A DNA stretch of 64,000 nt from Sanguinoderma infundibulare (GCA_032821775.1 JAVLRN010000021.1:112038-176037), one strand, 5' to 3'; shown: positions 1-11,440, counted from the first letter of the stretch. Numbers and translations: made by a program. The notes: generated by a model from the letters alone, not told the origin.

Positions 1-7
1 TGCTCTC

Positions 8-460
8 TTGGATGATGACTGTCTCGTTGAGCTCTTCGAGCATGTCGCGGCGTGCCAAGGCCTTCGTCAGATGTCTCTCGCTTGCAAATGGATCCGGGAG
101 GCATGCAAGTCTGTTTTGTTTCTGTTTCGCAGGTGCCATGTGCTGACACAGTACACGTTCGATCCTCGGCATTTCGTCCCTGAGCACCTTGTGGCCATAC
201 GTGCGGTAAGCCCGATTCACTTCCTCCGCCGTCTCGAAGTTGTATTCGAAGAAGACGATGATGGGGATCTCTTCCGCCTCATCCGAATCGGCTTCCCCAA
301 CTCGCTTCCGCCGTGTCGGTATCAGCGCAACGCCCGAGGTATGCGTGTTCTCTCTGCTATCAGTTCTGCGCTCACGGTCTGTACATCGCTAGGCTACCAT
401 AGCCACATCCTTGGCTTCTCTGCAAGACCTAGCACAAAGGCAGGAAATACGCAGGCATAG
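8..460 (+). CDS. F-box protein, partial at window edge
   Basis: The first ~45 residues have an F-box layout: acidic start (MDDDCLVELF), a middle GLRQMSLACKWIREAC and then a VLF..RRC segment, as in F-box/LRR proteins of agaricomycetes, which are substrate adaptors of SCF ubiquitin ligases. The frame is open to the window edge upstream, so the true start may lie outside. Downstream of about residue 65 the frame loses family character; an intron near 205 (GTGCGGTAAG context) is possible but I could not join a second exon. The same sequence type recurs as a decayed copy at 2739-2995. The call rests on pattern recognition of the F-box only. Confidence 0.55.
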   Translation: MDDDCLVELFEHVAACQGLRQMSLACKWIREACKSVLFLFRRCHVLTQYTFDPRHFVPEHLVAIRAVSPIHFLRRLEVVFEEDDDGDLFRLIRIGFPNSLPPCRYQRNARGMRVLSAISSALTVCTSLGYHSHILGFSARPSTKAGNTQA

Positions 461-1277
461 AAGAATTCGGGTGCAGCGAGCGCACTCGAACCATCGCACT
501 CCTCTCTCGCATCTTGTTACTTGTCTCGCGACCGCTTGACCCAGGACGTTTCGTGCGCGGGCCGCGTCGGACTTTGACGGCGCACGCTGCAGGTTGCGTA
601 GTGCCAGAGTCCCGGTCGGACAATAGATCTGCGAGTACAAGAAGCTTGACAGCGTGATTCACCTCGTGAAGTGCGCAATGTTCAATTGCCATCTTCTCAC
701 ATTCGAAATACTGTGGGCCGTAGGTCTTTGAGCGCCGCATCCCATAGGCTGTACGTCGGAAATCAGGCCTCTTCTCCACAGAAATCTTGGGGTCCAATGA
801 GGATTTGGATTACGACTCTGATGCTCCAACGCTTAACCAATTTGTCCCCCGCCTCTTGAAGAGACGAGTCTTTATTTCACAGGTCGAGGCAGCATCGTGA
901 CATCCATGCCCAGCGCACTCTAAACCACTTTGCTCAATGATGGCATGGCACACCACACACTGGACACGATCCCACGAGACTTGACCACAGTTCGAATGAC
1001 GACGAAAGTGGAGCACTCGCGCTCGCAGCTGACGACACAAGATCCGAGGTGGAACTCTAAAACGCTGTTCATTTCCGCCGACATCGGATTGCAGTGATTT
1101 GCGGTTCTCGGCTGAGTTACGCGCAGACCAGAGCGATGTTTTGGACTCGAGCCGTGGTGAAGCGCTACTGACGCGCATGGGGTCTTTGACAGCTCGCACC
1201 AAGTCACAACGTAAAGGGCACACTAAACGGCGTAGTACACCGGCAGCGAGAAGAAAGTGACGTAGGTGCAGCGATCC
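461..1277. other. Intergenic, nothing recognised
   Basis: Short frames occur on both strands but none has a motif, plausible intron pairing or family resemblance. Confidence 0.5.
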
Positions 1278-1281
1278 AGAA

Positions 1282-1289
1282 TATATAAA
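1282..1289 (+). promoter_or_regulatory. TATA box of the secreted protein gene
   Basis: TATATAAA stands about 70 bp upstream of the ATG at 1359, in the position expected for a TATA-driven fungal promoter. Confidence 0.6.
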
Positions 1290-1358
1290 CGAAGGGTTGA
1301 GCGACCTTACCTTCAGACCCCCAACCCCACAGAACATCTCTACCTCTGCATCATTACC

Positions 1359-1858
1359 ATGTACGCTACTCGCGCTGCTGCGTTCGCCCTCGTTACCGCC
1401 CTTGGCCTCATCCTGCCCGCCAAAGCAGACTTCTTCGCCAACTTCTTCGACGGTGAGCTCCTCGTCCCATCCCCCCCTCCCGCTCCTTGCTTCCGTGGGA
1501 CTGACATCTTGACGCTGCCTTCACAGACGACAAGTGCGCCGTCAACGGCGGCATTGGCGTCGACATTCGTAACCCAGGCTGCCTGGGCGAGGCCGGCCGC
1601 AAGTCGGTCTACATCCCCAACACCGGCCTGGGCACGTCGGGCGACAACCAGTTCTGCCTCGTCATCACGTCGGGCAGCGGCAGCTGCACGTGCCAGAACG
1701 TCGGCTTCGACTTTACCGCGACGGGCTTCTGCAAGACGTTGAACCCGAGCGACCAGAGCTACCGCTTCATCTCGGTCAGTTCTGTACACCGCCTACTGAG
1801 TGGAAAGCTAAGCTGACGTTTTTCACGACAGGGCTCATGCGCTGCCAACAACTGCTAA
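1359..1858 (+). CDS. Small secreted cysteine-rich protein (122 aa)
   Basis: Three exons, 1359-1452, 1527-1774 and 1832-1858, with GT-AG introns of 74 and 57 nt; the joined length is 369 nt and stays open (checked). The first ~23 residues form a signal peptide (Ala/Leu-rich core ending PAKA), followed by FFANFFD. The mature part is about 99 residues with eight cysteines, enough for four disulfides, and ends CAANNC. No known enzyme motif is visible. Size, secretion signal and cysteine content fit the small secreted proteins fungi release at the hyphal surface; whether it acts as effector, adhesin or antimicrobial cannot be told. A TATA box precedes it. Confidence 0.8.
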
Positions 1859-2738
1859 GCATGATGCACCTACACAGGTGACACGGACGAATCGGAGAGA
1901 GCAGGAGAGCCAGTGCGATGTTGGACTCGGATCAGCTTCGGACCGTATTGATATTTGTTAACTGTTTGACGTTGAAAATCCATGCTCATTATGCACCGCG
2001 CGAGCCGTCGACCGACATTGGCAGGTCGACTAAAAGAAACAGGACGTTGGTGTGCTCAGTATGATTGCAAGTTCATATTCTGTTTCGCCAACGGCCATAC
2101 CCATTACGTCGACATAGATGGCGCACTTCGGGAGGATGTTCGTCTTCGTCATTGAGGCTAAACAATAGGTATGTAAGGACACATATCACGGGAGGGAATA
2201 ATCGACGCAGCATACGACAATTCATGCATCTCCCTCATGGTACTATCGCGTTCCGCGCGTGCTTCATTATCCCTGAGCCAATCGAGGGGTGCACACGGGC
2301 TCGGGTTGTCAAGCAAGATCTCGAGTGACTGCTGAGTGGCGGTTTATCCCAAGAGCACCGAAAAGGCCTTTATCCCGGTAGCGGAGTATTCTGAGATGCT
2401 GTAGAATCCCGGGATAGACTACTCGAGAGACGTCAGTGCAGACACTGGCAGAAGGAAGGACCGTTCAACCAACCTGTGGCAGTATGTAGCCCAAGCGACT
2501 GTCGATAGGAAGACCTCATGCCTGGGGGATATCAGCGACGGCGTTAATGTCCTCCCATGGAAGACGAGTGTCATAGAATTTACGAATCGTGATCAACTGC
2601 AGCTTGAGCATCTCCCAGAGCGCCGCGGTCAGCGGATGGTAAATTCTGTGGTACCCTTCTACAGGGTAGCGATAACATGTTGCAGGCAAGGAAAATTGCA
2701 GGATAGGAGGAGAAACATGATTGCAATATCGATCACAT
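1859..2738. other. Intergenic, no gene recognised
   Basis: Only short unconvincing frames (for example 2065-2328). No repeat matched elsewhere in the window was noticed. Confidence 0.45.
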
Positions 2739-2995
2739 TTAGGCCTGACTCCGTCTGCAAGAATAGCGGAACATTACACACCTGATGTATGGCCAAAACT
2801 GTTCCGGGACAGCATTCCGAACGTCGAGCACATTTGGCGCCTGAACCCGACAGCGACGGAAACAAGGTAGGCCTTCACGCTTCTCTGATCTATTTGCAAC
2901 TAGGAGACATCTGTCGAAGGCTTTCGAACAGTGCGGTGAGACTGTCGTTATCCCACCGAGAAAGGACATCTAGCAACGTTCTGGAAGTCGCAGTA
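2739..2995 (-). pseudogene. F-box relic
   Basis: On the minus strand a decayed copy of the window-edge F-box can be read: an LRQMSPSCK-stop-IREA segment (compare LRQMSLACKWIREA at the window start) with stops, then in another frame FRRCRVQAPNVLDVRN and PEQFWPYIR, followed by a GTGTGT donor-like site. Frame changes and stops mean it cannot encode a full protein. The upstream side (about 2970-3090) shares a block with the flanks of two other F-box loci near 46.16 and 52.48 kb. Confidence 0.55.
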
Positions 2996-3090
2996 GCTAT
3001 GAGAGATAGCATCGAGGTTTCATTCTAGTCTGTAAGTTGCTTACGAGTATTGATCTTCGTGCTGAATCATTCTGGAGGGACGGAAGCTGA
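2970..3090. repeat. F-box upstream block, copy 1
   Basis: Contains CGTTCTGGAAGTCG, GAGAGATA-CATCGAG and GATCTTCGTGCTGAATCATT. Related copies lie at about 46165-46275 and 52478-52560, each beside an F-box locus. Confidence 0.6.
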
Positions 3091-3448
3091 GCATCAGCAA
3101 AAGCGCAACCTGCCTGCAAGGCTCCACTAAGCGCTAGGGGGCTATGCTAGATTTCGCAGGATCCGGCCCCATCGTTTAGGACTCTGTAGGAAGCCGTCGG
3201 ATACGATGGAATCCTGGAGGGTTCAGCCGTATACGAGTAATCATTGTAGAACCCTGTAATGCAGCCGCCGGGTGATAGTAATTAGTACAGAGCAATGTAG
3301 CTGTTGCGACGGATGCCATCAATCACTGCAAAGTGATGCAATTCATCCTCGGCGTGCGGTCAATTATTGCAGAGCAATACTGCAGGTATAGCCTGGGAGA
3401 TATACTTCGCAGATATTCAGTGCAGTAGGACCCGGGCGCACCAGAGAG
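3091..3448. other. Intergenic with TATA at its end
   Basis: No gene recognised. TATAAAA at about 3450-3456 could serve the Lys-rich gene downstream. Confidence 0.4.
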
Positions 3449-3654
3449 ATATAAAAGAGAGCGCCGGACGTATGTGGCGAGCGGAGACGGTCACATGACC
3501 AAGCTGTCCCCATACGCGCGGAAGCATCTGATTCTCTCTCTCCCCAATGACATGCGCCCTCGACTTCCCCATAAAACGACCTTCGCCGCCTCCCCATCAA
3601 TCTCAGAGTCGCTTCTTGACCTCTTACATTCTTGATCTCGCAGTCCCGTCCAAC

Positions 3655-4230
3655 ATGTCCACCGGGAACGGCCTCACTCAGACAAGGGGTTGCGTGGTGA
3701 CTCGCGCCAACCCGATGAGGCCCGCAAAACCCCCAGCCTCGAACTTCCAACCCGCACCCAAGAAGGCGGCAGCAACCCCGGCCAAGAAAACACTGACAGC
3801 AACCAAAAAAACGCCCACCACGTCCAAGAAAGCATCGACGACAACGAAGAAAACGGCTGCCTCACGGCGGGCTGAAGGCTGCTCAAAGTAAGCCCTCGAT
3901 TATCCCGGCTCTGGACTCTAGCAGCGAAGGGGAGGCAGATGAGAACACCCCAAATGTTGTGGGACATGGTGAGGGCAGGGCGGAGGATGGGCAGGATGAG
4001 GGCGAGGGTGAGGGTGAGAACGCGTCCATCCAGCTCCTTCGCGTGCTAGATCACAAAGCCAAGTGAGTTCTCCAATACCAGCTACTGCATACATGGCTGT
4101 ATGCGTGCATATAGTGAAGATACCCGGGCGTACCTCGGGATCAAGAAGATATATCAGGATGCCCGCGCTCTCAGCCACCATATGACAAGTTCTGCAATTT
4201 GGGGAAGGACTCGGCACCGAGGGCCGCGAT
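3655..4230 (+). pseudogene. Lys/Thr-rich then acidic protein gene, frame-broken
   Basis: From ATG 3655 the frame is rich in Lys/Thr/Ala (repeats of KK-T and TTKK) and stops at 3891. The next frame continues without interruption as an acidic stretch (SSSEGEADEN, then DEGEGEGEN) and IQLLRVLDHKAK to a GTGAGT donor at 4063; after an AG at 4114 a further piece reads EDTRAYLGIKKIYQDAR. A one-base shift near 3860-3870 separates the basic and acidic halves. The basic part resembles linker-histone or nuclear-tail composition, but I recognise no family. An unseen intron could replace the frameshift, so the break is probable rather than certain. Confidence 0.4.
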
Positions 4231-4239
4231 ATCCTTCTG

Positions 4240-5502
4240 AGCACTGCTTCTCTTCCTCCGCCCTTGCCTGGCTCCTTGCGAACTCACGAACGCTGGTACT
4301 GACCGTGGTCCCATATTCGTCGAGGTCACGACTGTCTGCAGAGCGCGCGGACGAAGCACAGCGAGCCGTCCTCGAATTCTTCCACGCCCCGCCAGGGTAC
4401 ACCGTCATCTTCATGGCCAACGCCACCGGTGCACTCAAGCTGGGAGAGTCCTTCCCCTTCACCTCCGACAGCACATGAGTCCTCGGCGCGGGCTCACACA
4501 ACAGCGTGCACGGCATCCGCCAATTTGCGACCGCTCATGGCGCACAGGTGTGTTACGTCGAGTCAGCCGATTTTGGCGGCGTGGACGTTGCAGAGGCAAA
4601 GGTGATGTGCACGATCCCGCGATCCTGCCGTCTCCGTACACCAGCTGATCGGTATCCTCTCATCTCCCTCTGGGGTCCCGGTCTGCCCTGATCCACCCAA
4701 TAGGCCGTCCTCGGCCACCACCGCCCATGCGGCTGATGCGCACCTTCGCGCTCACGGGTCAATCGAATGTCTCGAACACAAAGAGCGCGCTTTCCCTCAC
4801 TGAGTTCACCGCGTCACAAGGCTACTCCATGCTCCTCGATGCCGCCGTGCTAGCACCGACGTCGGTGATCTCGCTCGCCGACACCCGTGGACGCGATGGT
4901 GATCAGTTTCTACAAGATGTTCGGATTCCTGACGGCCGTCGGCGCGCTGGTCGCGGAAGAGTCGTTCCTGGTGCGCCTGGAGTGCCCCTGGTTCGCCGGC
5001 GGCACCGTCGACGTCGTCCAGACGCCTGGTGAATGGTTATTTTCAGTGGTGGCCGTGGCCGCGGGGGAGTGCGAGTACGAGAGCGCGTTTGGCTGACTTT
5101 GGCGCGTTTTGCACTCCAGGACGGCACGATCAACTATCTGAACCTCCCTGCAATCACTGACGGCCTGAGATTTCTCTCGGCGTACTTGCCCTTCTTGCCC
5201 CTCCGCCTCTCTCGTTTCACGCGCTACCTCATTACGTCACTCTCTGAATTGCGACACGATACGATGGACACGCCTGTCGTACAGATCTTGTCGCGCGGCC
5301 CGAGCAAGGACGTCAAGAATGTCGGCGAGCAATCGGATACAGGCTCTGTTATTGCACTCCTCTTCCTGTTTGTGAGTCCGTTCCCAATTCAACCCACACC
5401 CACGGTCTTTCATTTTGCGCTAACTCTACACGTCCCGCATTCCTAGCCCTCTGGCGAGATGATCCCAAACTTGTTCGTCGAGTACGCCGCGTCGGCACTC
5501 TC
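4240..5502 (+). pseudogene. PLP-dependent class-V aminotransferase / molybdenum cofactor sulfurase-like pseudogene
   Basis: Pieces of a fungal PLP fold-type I protein of the cysteine-desulfurase/MoCo-sulfurase class follow in order: SAERADEAQRAVLEFF, YTVIFMANATGALKL, GAGSHNSVHGIRQFA, FALTGQSNVSNTKSAL, LLDAAVLAPTSVISLADT, VISFYKMFGF (the Lys is the expected PLP lysine), PWFAGGTVDVVQTPG, DGTINYLNLPAITDGLRFL and GEQSDTGSV. A TGA at 4476-4478 cuts the frame between two conserved blocks. A one-base loss near 4885 shifts the frame just before the lysine block. The N-terminal ~100 residues and everything after EYAAS (about 5500) are missing. The original enzyme used PLP to handle sulfur or amino groups; this copy cannot. 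Confidence 0.8.
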
Positions 5503-6417
5503 TCTTTTCGTAATAGATGCCGTGATGTATTCTTGCTCCGCCCGCCAAAATTGATGATTTTAACTGTTATTAAATTCCGTGTGCGTTGCATGGCCGTGGG
5601 CGAGTACCAGAGCAATGCCTGCGAGGGAGCCCACTATACAGCAACTGCAGCCATTCACCATACACTACCATACGCCAAAGCACTATTGTAGTCCTCTACA
5701 ATATTTCCCCATCAGTCCTGCATGGCACTACAGGGAGCGCGCACCATTACAGTGTTTCCCCCGGCTCCGGCGAAATCCTACAGCGCCCCGGAGCACGCTC
5801 AGCTGTAAACTGTAGGGAATCGGCGTGTCCGCCGGAAGGCTGCAGAGCCAGAAGCAAAACTGGAATATCGGGTAAGGCACCTACGAACCACTACGATGGC
5901 TACAGAGCTATATGCATTTTTACAGGTCTTTGTAAATCTCAAACCTGGTCAGGCTGCGGTGCAGTGTAGAACTTGAAAGCGGGATGAAGCCTCGCCGTCA
6001 TAAGCGCCAGGATGTGTGTTTGGCATTATTTGGCATTGGCTGTGGTTCACCTCAAACCTGCCTCGAACTTCCCGGTATCTTGTTGAACTTGATGATAAGT
6101 ACATTGATTGTAAACCCCTGCGGGCCCACTTTTACTCCCAATTATCTCTCTCAATCTCGCAAGGGATGAGGAGATAGTCATTGTACTCCACCACGATATC
6201 TGGTGAGGTTCTTTCCGTTCATCATGACATAATTCTTGCTCACTTCGCAGGCACATGAATGACAGAGCGTCCGGTCAGAAGCGGGCCTGTGGGAAATGCA
6301 CACGGACGCTCAATGATGCTGTGCATCCGAATTGAACTGAGGAGGCGATGATATTCGGTTGGTTTTCGTGGCTTGCCATCCACCTCCCAAGCACGTCTGG
6401 CGCGTCGTCTGCTCGCC
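5503..6417. other. Intergenic, no gene recognised
   Basis: No supported coding sequence. A short stretch at about 6008-6055 (GTGTTTGGCATTATTT, CATTGGCTGTGGT) recurs near 52615-52650. Confidence 0.45.
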
Positions 6418-9243
6418 ATGGGGAACAGCTATTCCGTCGCGCAAGAAGAACGGGAGGAAGCAGAGTTCGAGAGGCTCGTTCGAGCCGTAGAGCGTGCTCG
6501 ACGCGGCTCCGAGTCCGCGGCTGACGGCGATCTGGAAGCTCAATACCTCGCCGCTGAATCCCAGGAGAGGCCGCCGCGTTCAGGAAAGGCGTTAACATGG
6601 TTCCGAGCTCGGCATGTAAGTCGTGTCTCTGAACCTGAGGGCAGGAGCGGCCTTGACAGCGTTGCTCAGCAAGAGCCCCGGAGTAAGTACAGTAGCCCTA
6701 CGTTTGGTATAACAAAGACTAATCGACTTGGCAGGGGAGCCATTGACTGTTCGCGAAGCTTTCAGTCGGCTCGATCGCTCTCCTCTCCGGGGGACTATTC
6801 CACCCAGATTTAACGAACTACTCCCGGGCATCAATCCAAGCGAGGACAACTTCGTCCGCCCAGTCTCGCCGCATGAATCCCCGCGCGGACGATCGCCCGT
6901 ACGACGTTCGCCTCGATCGCGCAATCACACCTATGGTGACGGGTCTCTCGCTCGTTTGAGTACTCGCGGTAAGTTGTGCCCTCTATGATTGAGATTCTTT
7001 TTCGGGCCGTTGATGTCCCGTAACTCCTCCCAGTTCGCAGCCCTGTGCGTGATCTCGGCCGTGTGAGAGTCACGTCTCCATCCAGAAGCGCTTCGTGCAG
7101 GCTTCCTGTGTCGGTGCGCTCGCGATCTCCACAGTCGCGAGATGAGCATTATAGACCATGGTCGCCACGAGATGAGCGCTATAGGCCACGGCCGCGGCGG
7201 GACGAGCATTATAGAGCACGGTCGCCTCTGGAATACTATTATCGTCGACGAAGCCGGTCACCTTCAAGTTCACCGGTAATCCCATCAGTACCCATCATCC
7301 GGCCTCCACGGCGGACCGTTTCACCCACTGTGATAGTCCCTATGTATGGCCCTCCACCCGTCGTCGCCCCGGCACCGGCACCGGCGTGCATGGTACCCCC
7401 CGCCGAACACGCACCGTCTGTGTACGAATCGCCAGGGTCCCGATCCCCCTCGATGACACGTATCATCCAGCCTCCATCCTCGCCCTCGGAGAGAGTACGT
7501 ACCAATCCAGGAGAGGACGACAGCGTACTCCCGGTTCCGCCTCCGGGGATCGCGGACGAATCCCCGCGCGGTCGGTCGCCTGTACGAAGTTCACCTCACT
7601 CGCTTGACCACGAGCATCGCGACTGGTCTCTCCCGCGTTTCCGTACTCGCTGTAAGTTGCGCCCTCAACCATTGCGATTTTTCAACGAAGCGCTGATGTC
7701 CCGCAACTCCCGCCAGCTCGCAGTCCAGAGCGTGGTCTGCGCCGCGTCAAGCCAGTCTCTCCATCCCGCGACGTTTCGTGCGGCAGTGCTGCATCTGGGG
7801 ACTCGCGGTATCGACCACGGTCCCGAGTCGAGTGTCATAGGACACGGTCGCCACGAAGGAACTATAATAGATCATGGTCGCCTCCAGAGCTCTGTCATTA
7901 TCCAGGACGCGCCCGGTCAAGGTCTCCGTCAGTACCCATCATCGTCCAGCTTCCTGCCCGTTCACACACTGTGATGATCCCCATGGGTGGCCCCTCACCT
8001 GTCTGCTGCACCCCGGAACCTCAAGCGTGCGCCATACCCCAGGTCATAAACCTCCTGCCGTCTGAAGGCTGCAGAACTGCATCGGTAGTACGTTTCGCCC
8101 CATCTGCGTCCCCATCCCCGGAGAGGGCGCGCGTGAGGTCTCCGTCCGACCGCATTATAGCCGGGTCGCCGCGCCGACCGGATCGGATCGAGCAGCTTCT
8201 GCAGCTGTACGAGAAGATGCTGCAAGACTACGAACACCGCGCCGCGCGCTGGCACGAGCAGAGCGCGGCGCTCACCAGCGTCGTCCGCCGCCTCGAGAAG
8301 CACCTCGTCACCCTCCGGCACGGGCCCTCCGCCTCCGTCGACTCCCTCCCTCTGTCCGTCCTGGACGAGAAGCTGCTAGTGGTGGACGAGAAGGATGCAC
8401 TTGACCTGGCGACAAAGCACCTGCAGTCGCTCGCGTACACCGGGCCCGCGGTCCTGCCAGGGACACGAAAACCGTACCCGAGCCGACCGTACGCGGCGGG
8501 GCTGCCTGTACGGCGGTGCTCGGACGACTGGGAGCCGCGGTGGGACGTGTTTCCACTCAAGGCTTTCCGCGGGTCAAGCTACACGTACCTCAAGATAGAC
8601 GCAGACTGGGACGACGCCGCGCTGCTTCGGGAGCTCAGCCGGACGTATGACAAGCTGCGGACCGTCTGGCGCAAGTGGTTCTCGCTCCGGAGTGTGCGGT
8701 GAGGGAGCGTTTCTGAACGTATGGTCCGTCCTTCCGAAGCTGACACAAGTCGCTCGAGCAGGTCCATCTCAATGGTATACGTACGTCGCACACCTCTCGG
8801 ACTGCACCTGCGAACTGACCCATCAGAACGCTATCCCAGGCAGACCACACTTGCGTCTACCCCCGGCGGATCGGCCCCGCGGGCGTGAGTCCATCCAAGA
8901 ATATGCGGCTCCGGTACTTTCTCCAGCACCCGGACGCGATGAAGGACCGGCACGAGTTCATGCAGGTCCTTACCGCGCGCACCGACCTCGGGATCGAGTT
9001 CATCGAGGGCTGGCAGCTCAGCCGGATCTCGGTCGCGATCCTCCTCCCTGTCCTCGCCTCGCTCGTGCTCGGCGTGCTCTATTCGGTCCTCTACGGCGAC
9101 GTCTCAGGCGCATTCACGATCGCTGGTGAGCACGACTTCGCTGCCGTCTGAACATTGCGCTCATCGACGTTGTAGGGTATATGACGTCTGCGTACTCTGT
9201 GTGCCTTGTGTTGCTCGGTTTGTTGAATTTCGTGGAGTTTTGA
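6418..9243 (+). CDS. Arg/Ser-rich protein with C-terminal membrane segments (805 aa), unknown function
   Basis: Eight exons fit: 6418-6615, 6670-6682, 6735-6968, 7034-7651, 7717-8698, 8762-8780, 8840-9125, 9176-9243; 2418 nt in total with no internal stop (checked). The N-terminus MGNSYS suits N-myristoylation. Residues ~80-430 are rich in Arg, Ser and Pro with repeated ESPRGRSPVR and RSRSPS segments. A probable coiled coil follows (LLQLYEKMLQDYEHRAARW), then a folded part (YTYLKIDADWDD, VYPRRIGPAGVSPSKNM), and two hydrophobic segments (SVAILLPVLASLVLGVLYS and YSVCLVLLGLLNFVEF) at the end. I recall similar uncharacterised agaricomycete proteins but no assigned role. Anchoring by myristate and membrane segments is inferred. 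Confidence 0.75.
6868..8020 (+). repeat. Intragenic tandem duplication, period about 683 bp
   Basis: The segment from about 6868 is repeated from about 7551: GAATCCCCGCGCGG, the donor GTAAGTTG-GCCCTC (6969 and 7652), GATGTCCCG-AACTCC and the acceptor plus TCGCAG (7034 and 7717). Each copy holds the end of one exon, a 65-nt intron and the start of the next exon. The two introns are the same length and keep the same phase, so the gene stays in frame. Confidence 0.8.
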
Positions 9244-9742
9244 GCTGCTGTGCGATGTATGTAGTAATGAATTAAGACGATAACGCACTTCATTGGAAGA
9301 CCATGCTGCACATAACAGTAGTAGCACACGTTTCTGACGAACGAAGAACACCCTGTGAACGTTGAAGATGACGTGCATAGGCGATATATATCTGGAACCG
9401 GTAGATCCTCCGCCGAATATGGTAGTCACATATACTCATGTAGTCATGGCGTATGAATGGAACAGGGTGGTTTAGGAAATAGAGGGCATCGTAACTCGTT
9501 TATGAAGTCAGGATTTGGACAACGACATAGCATGAAAAGTTTGACTGCAGAGCAATGGGACACGATGGTAATAATACACTAGACTCGTACACCAGCGAGA
9601 CGCACACTAACATAGACACCAGTTGACCGAATAACCATGGTGGTAAGAAAGATCGTACAACATAGAGCGCTGGAATCGTAAGCCATAATTATCGCGAAAA
9701 ATGAGCGAGCCGGTCACCCGTAAAGTTCTACAACAGGACCTC
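9244..9742. other. Convergent intergenic region
   Basis: Lies between the membrane-protein gene (plus) and the SRA gene (minus); both 3' ends face it. No gene seen. Confidence 0.5.
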
Positions 9743-11248
9743 TCAATCGTCATCGTCCGAGAGCGTCAAGTCGATGAACGCACTGTCGATTGGGAAGACG
9801 TCCAGAGCATGCTCCCGCTTGACAGGGGAAGACATCTGTGCTTGGCGCGGGCCCGGACACGCCTGTGGCATCGATTTCTTGCTTGCCAGCCTGGGAGAGG
9901 ACAGATCGGCCTTCGGACGCTTGAGGTACTCGGGGCCGTCAGCGTCTGGACTGACCGAGCGTTTCCGGCGAACGGGGGGAGTGTTCTGCACCTGGGCCGA
10001 CGGCGCGCCACTCCGGGCTGCGACGGAGGGCAGGAAACGTTTCCGGGGATCTGTAGTGGGGTTTGAAGGAAGGGGGGCGAGAGGTCGAGACGGACCTGCC
10101 GAAGTCGACATCGACGTCTGCGAAGGCTTTGATCCGCGCATCTCCGCAAGTATGTCGCCAACGTTCACACTGGGCGCGCTCGTCGCCGTCTGTGCACGAT
10201 TAAAGCCGGGCCGCGTGCGGACAGAGGTCATGTTCGTCGTCGGGAGGATCGGCGCTGGGGCACGCATGGGGGGCGGCTTCCGGACCTGACTTGGCCCGGC
10301 CACGGCATTACCGTGCGCCCTTTCCTTCCCCTTCTCTACCCTCTCCTGTTTCGCGGACTTGGGTGACGTCGGGCTTCGGGGCTCCTCTCCAAAGTGTCGG
10401 GGCTCCTCCCAACGCGAGAGGTCAAGGTGGAGCGTGCCCTGCCGGCGAGGGATGGGCGGTTGGTCGGGGAGGCGCTAAGACGGCCGTTGAGGAAAATACG
10501 CGACAACAAGGGGGAGCTGGGACGTACCCTGAGGATAAACTTGCAGACCTTGAAACCGCTCTTTCCGGTGTCCATAAACGCCTGGTCGACTACATACAGC
10601 CCATCGTAGCGATAGCCTTCGCAGGGTGCGTAGTCGGAGTGCAACTTGTATCCCCGCACGACCCGCACCGGCTTCTTGGTGTGGGCAGACACGCGAAGGG
10701 ATGCGTTTCGGCTGTTCTCCCATTTCTGGTCGCACGTTTGGGGCCCTTCTCGCGGCTGGGAAAGAAGCCATAAGGAGATCGGGATTGATGCATGAAAAGG
10801 GAACGCACCTTCTCGCCATTCTTGGTATCGCGCCCTCCACAACCGGTATAGTTGCTGGATGAACGGCGATTGGTTTGAATGCGGTAGGGACAATGGAGAC
10901 ACACTCACAAGCGATAGCCCTCATCCTTGTCATCTTCGTATCCCCCAGAAAGCACGATGCTGAAGCATCCCATATCCTTGGTTCCGTATATCCCCGCCAT
11001 AATACCGGAGTGCACGGAAGAGTGGTGCAGGAAGAGTCTACACAGGATCGAAGTGAGCATGATCGACAGCACCATCGAAACTCACACTGCCGCAACACAA
11101 GAACTCACCGGTTCTCGAACGTCGATCCCACAGGTACGCCTGAGATATGTCCAAATACGTCTCTGCAACCACCAAATAGAACGTGAAGGGATGGTACAGC
11201 GTCCGAGTCCGACGACGAAGCGGAAACGATAAAGTTTTCAGCCATCAT
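9743..11248 (-). CDS. SRA-YDG domain protein with C-terminal SIM-like motif
   Basis: Minus-strand exons 11109-11248, 10909-11037, 10809-10854, 10528-10755 and 9743-10474 join to 1275 nt, 424 residues (checked). Residues ~35-205 carry the SRA-YDG fold: FGHISGVPVGSTFENR, GIYGTKDMGCFSIVLSGGYEDD, YTGCGGRD, CDQKWENSRNASL, PVRVVRGYK, EGYRYDGLYVV and GKSGFKVCKF. SRA domains bind hemimethylated or methylated CpG DNA (UHRF1, SUVH proteins), so a nuclear chromatin or methylation-reader role is likely. No RING or PHD finger is visible. The basic, Pro/Ser-rich tail ends in FIDLTLSDDDD, a textbook acidic SUMO-interaction motif. The start ATG 11248 is tentative: the frame stays open to 11440 and an upstream exon ending at 11278 (GTAAGT) is possible. 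Confidence 0.85.
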
Positions 11249-11440
11249 ATGCGCGCCTGCAGGGAATCGAAACTTACGCTGGCGTCGTCCGCTTGATGGA
11301 CGGTTTGCTGCTGAACCCCATTCCGGCCTTGTCGAGTAGAAGCGGACGTTGTCGAAGTCGATGGTGGTTGGTGGGAGAAAAGCAATGCGACGGTAAGCAG
11401 CGTCCTGTTGTCCTGTTTTGGAAATACTGCACCCGGGCAT

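Noticed and set aside
10291..10773. Plus-strand 160-codon frame over the SRA gene
   Set aside because: It overlaps SRA exons whose conserved motifs fix the minus strand as coding.
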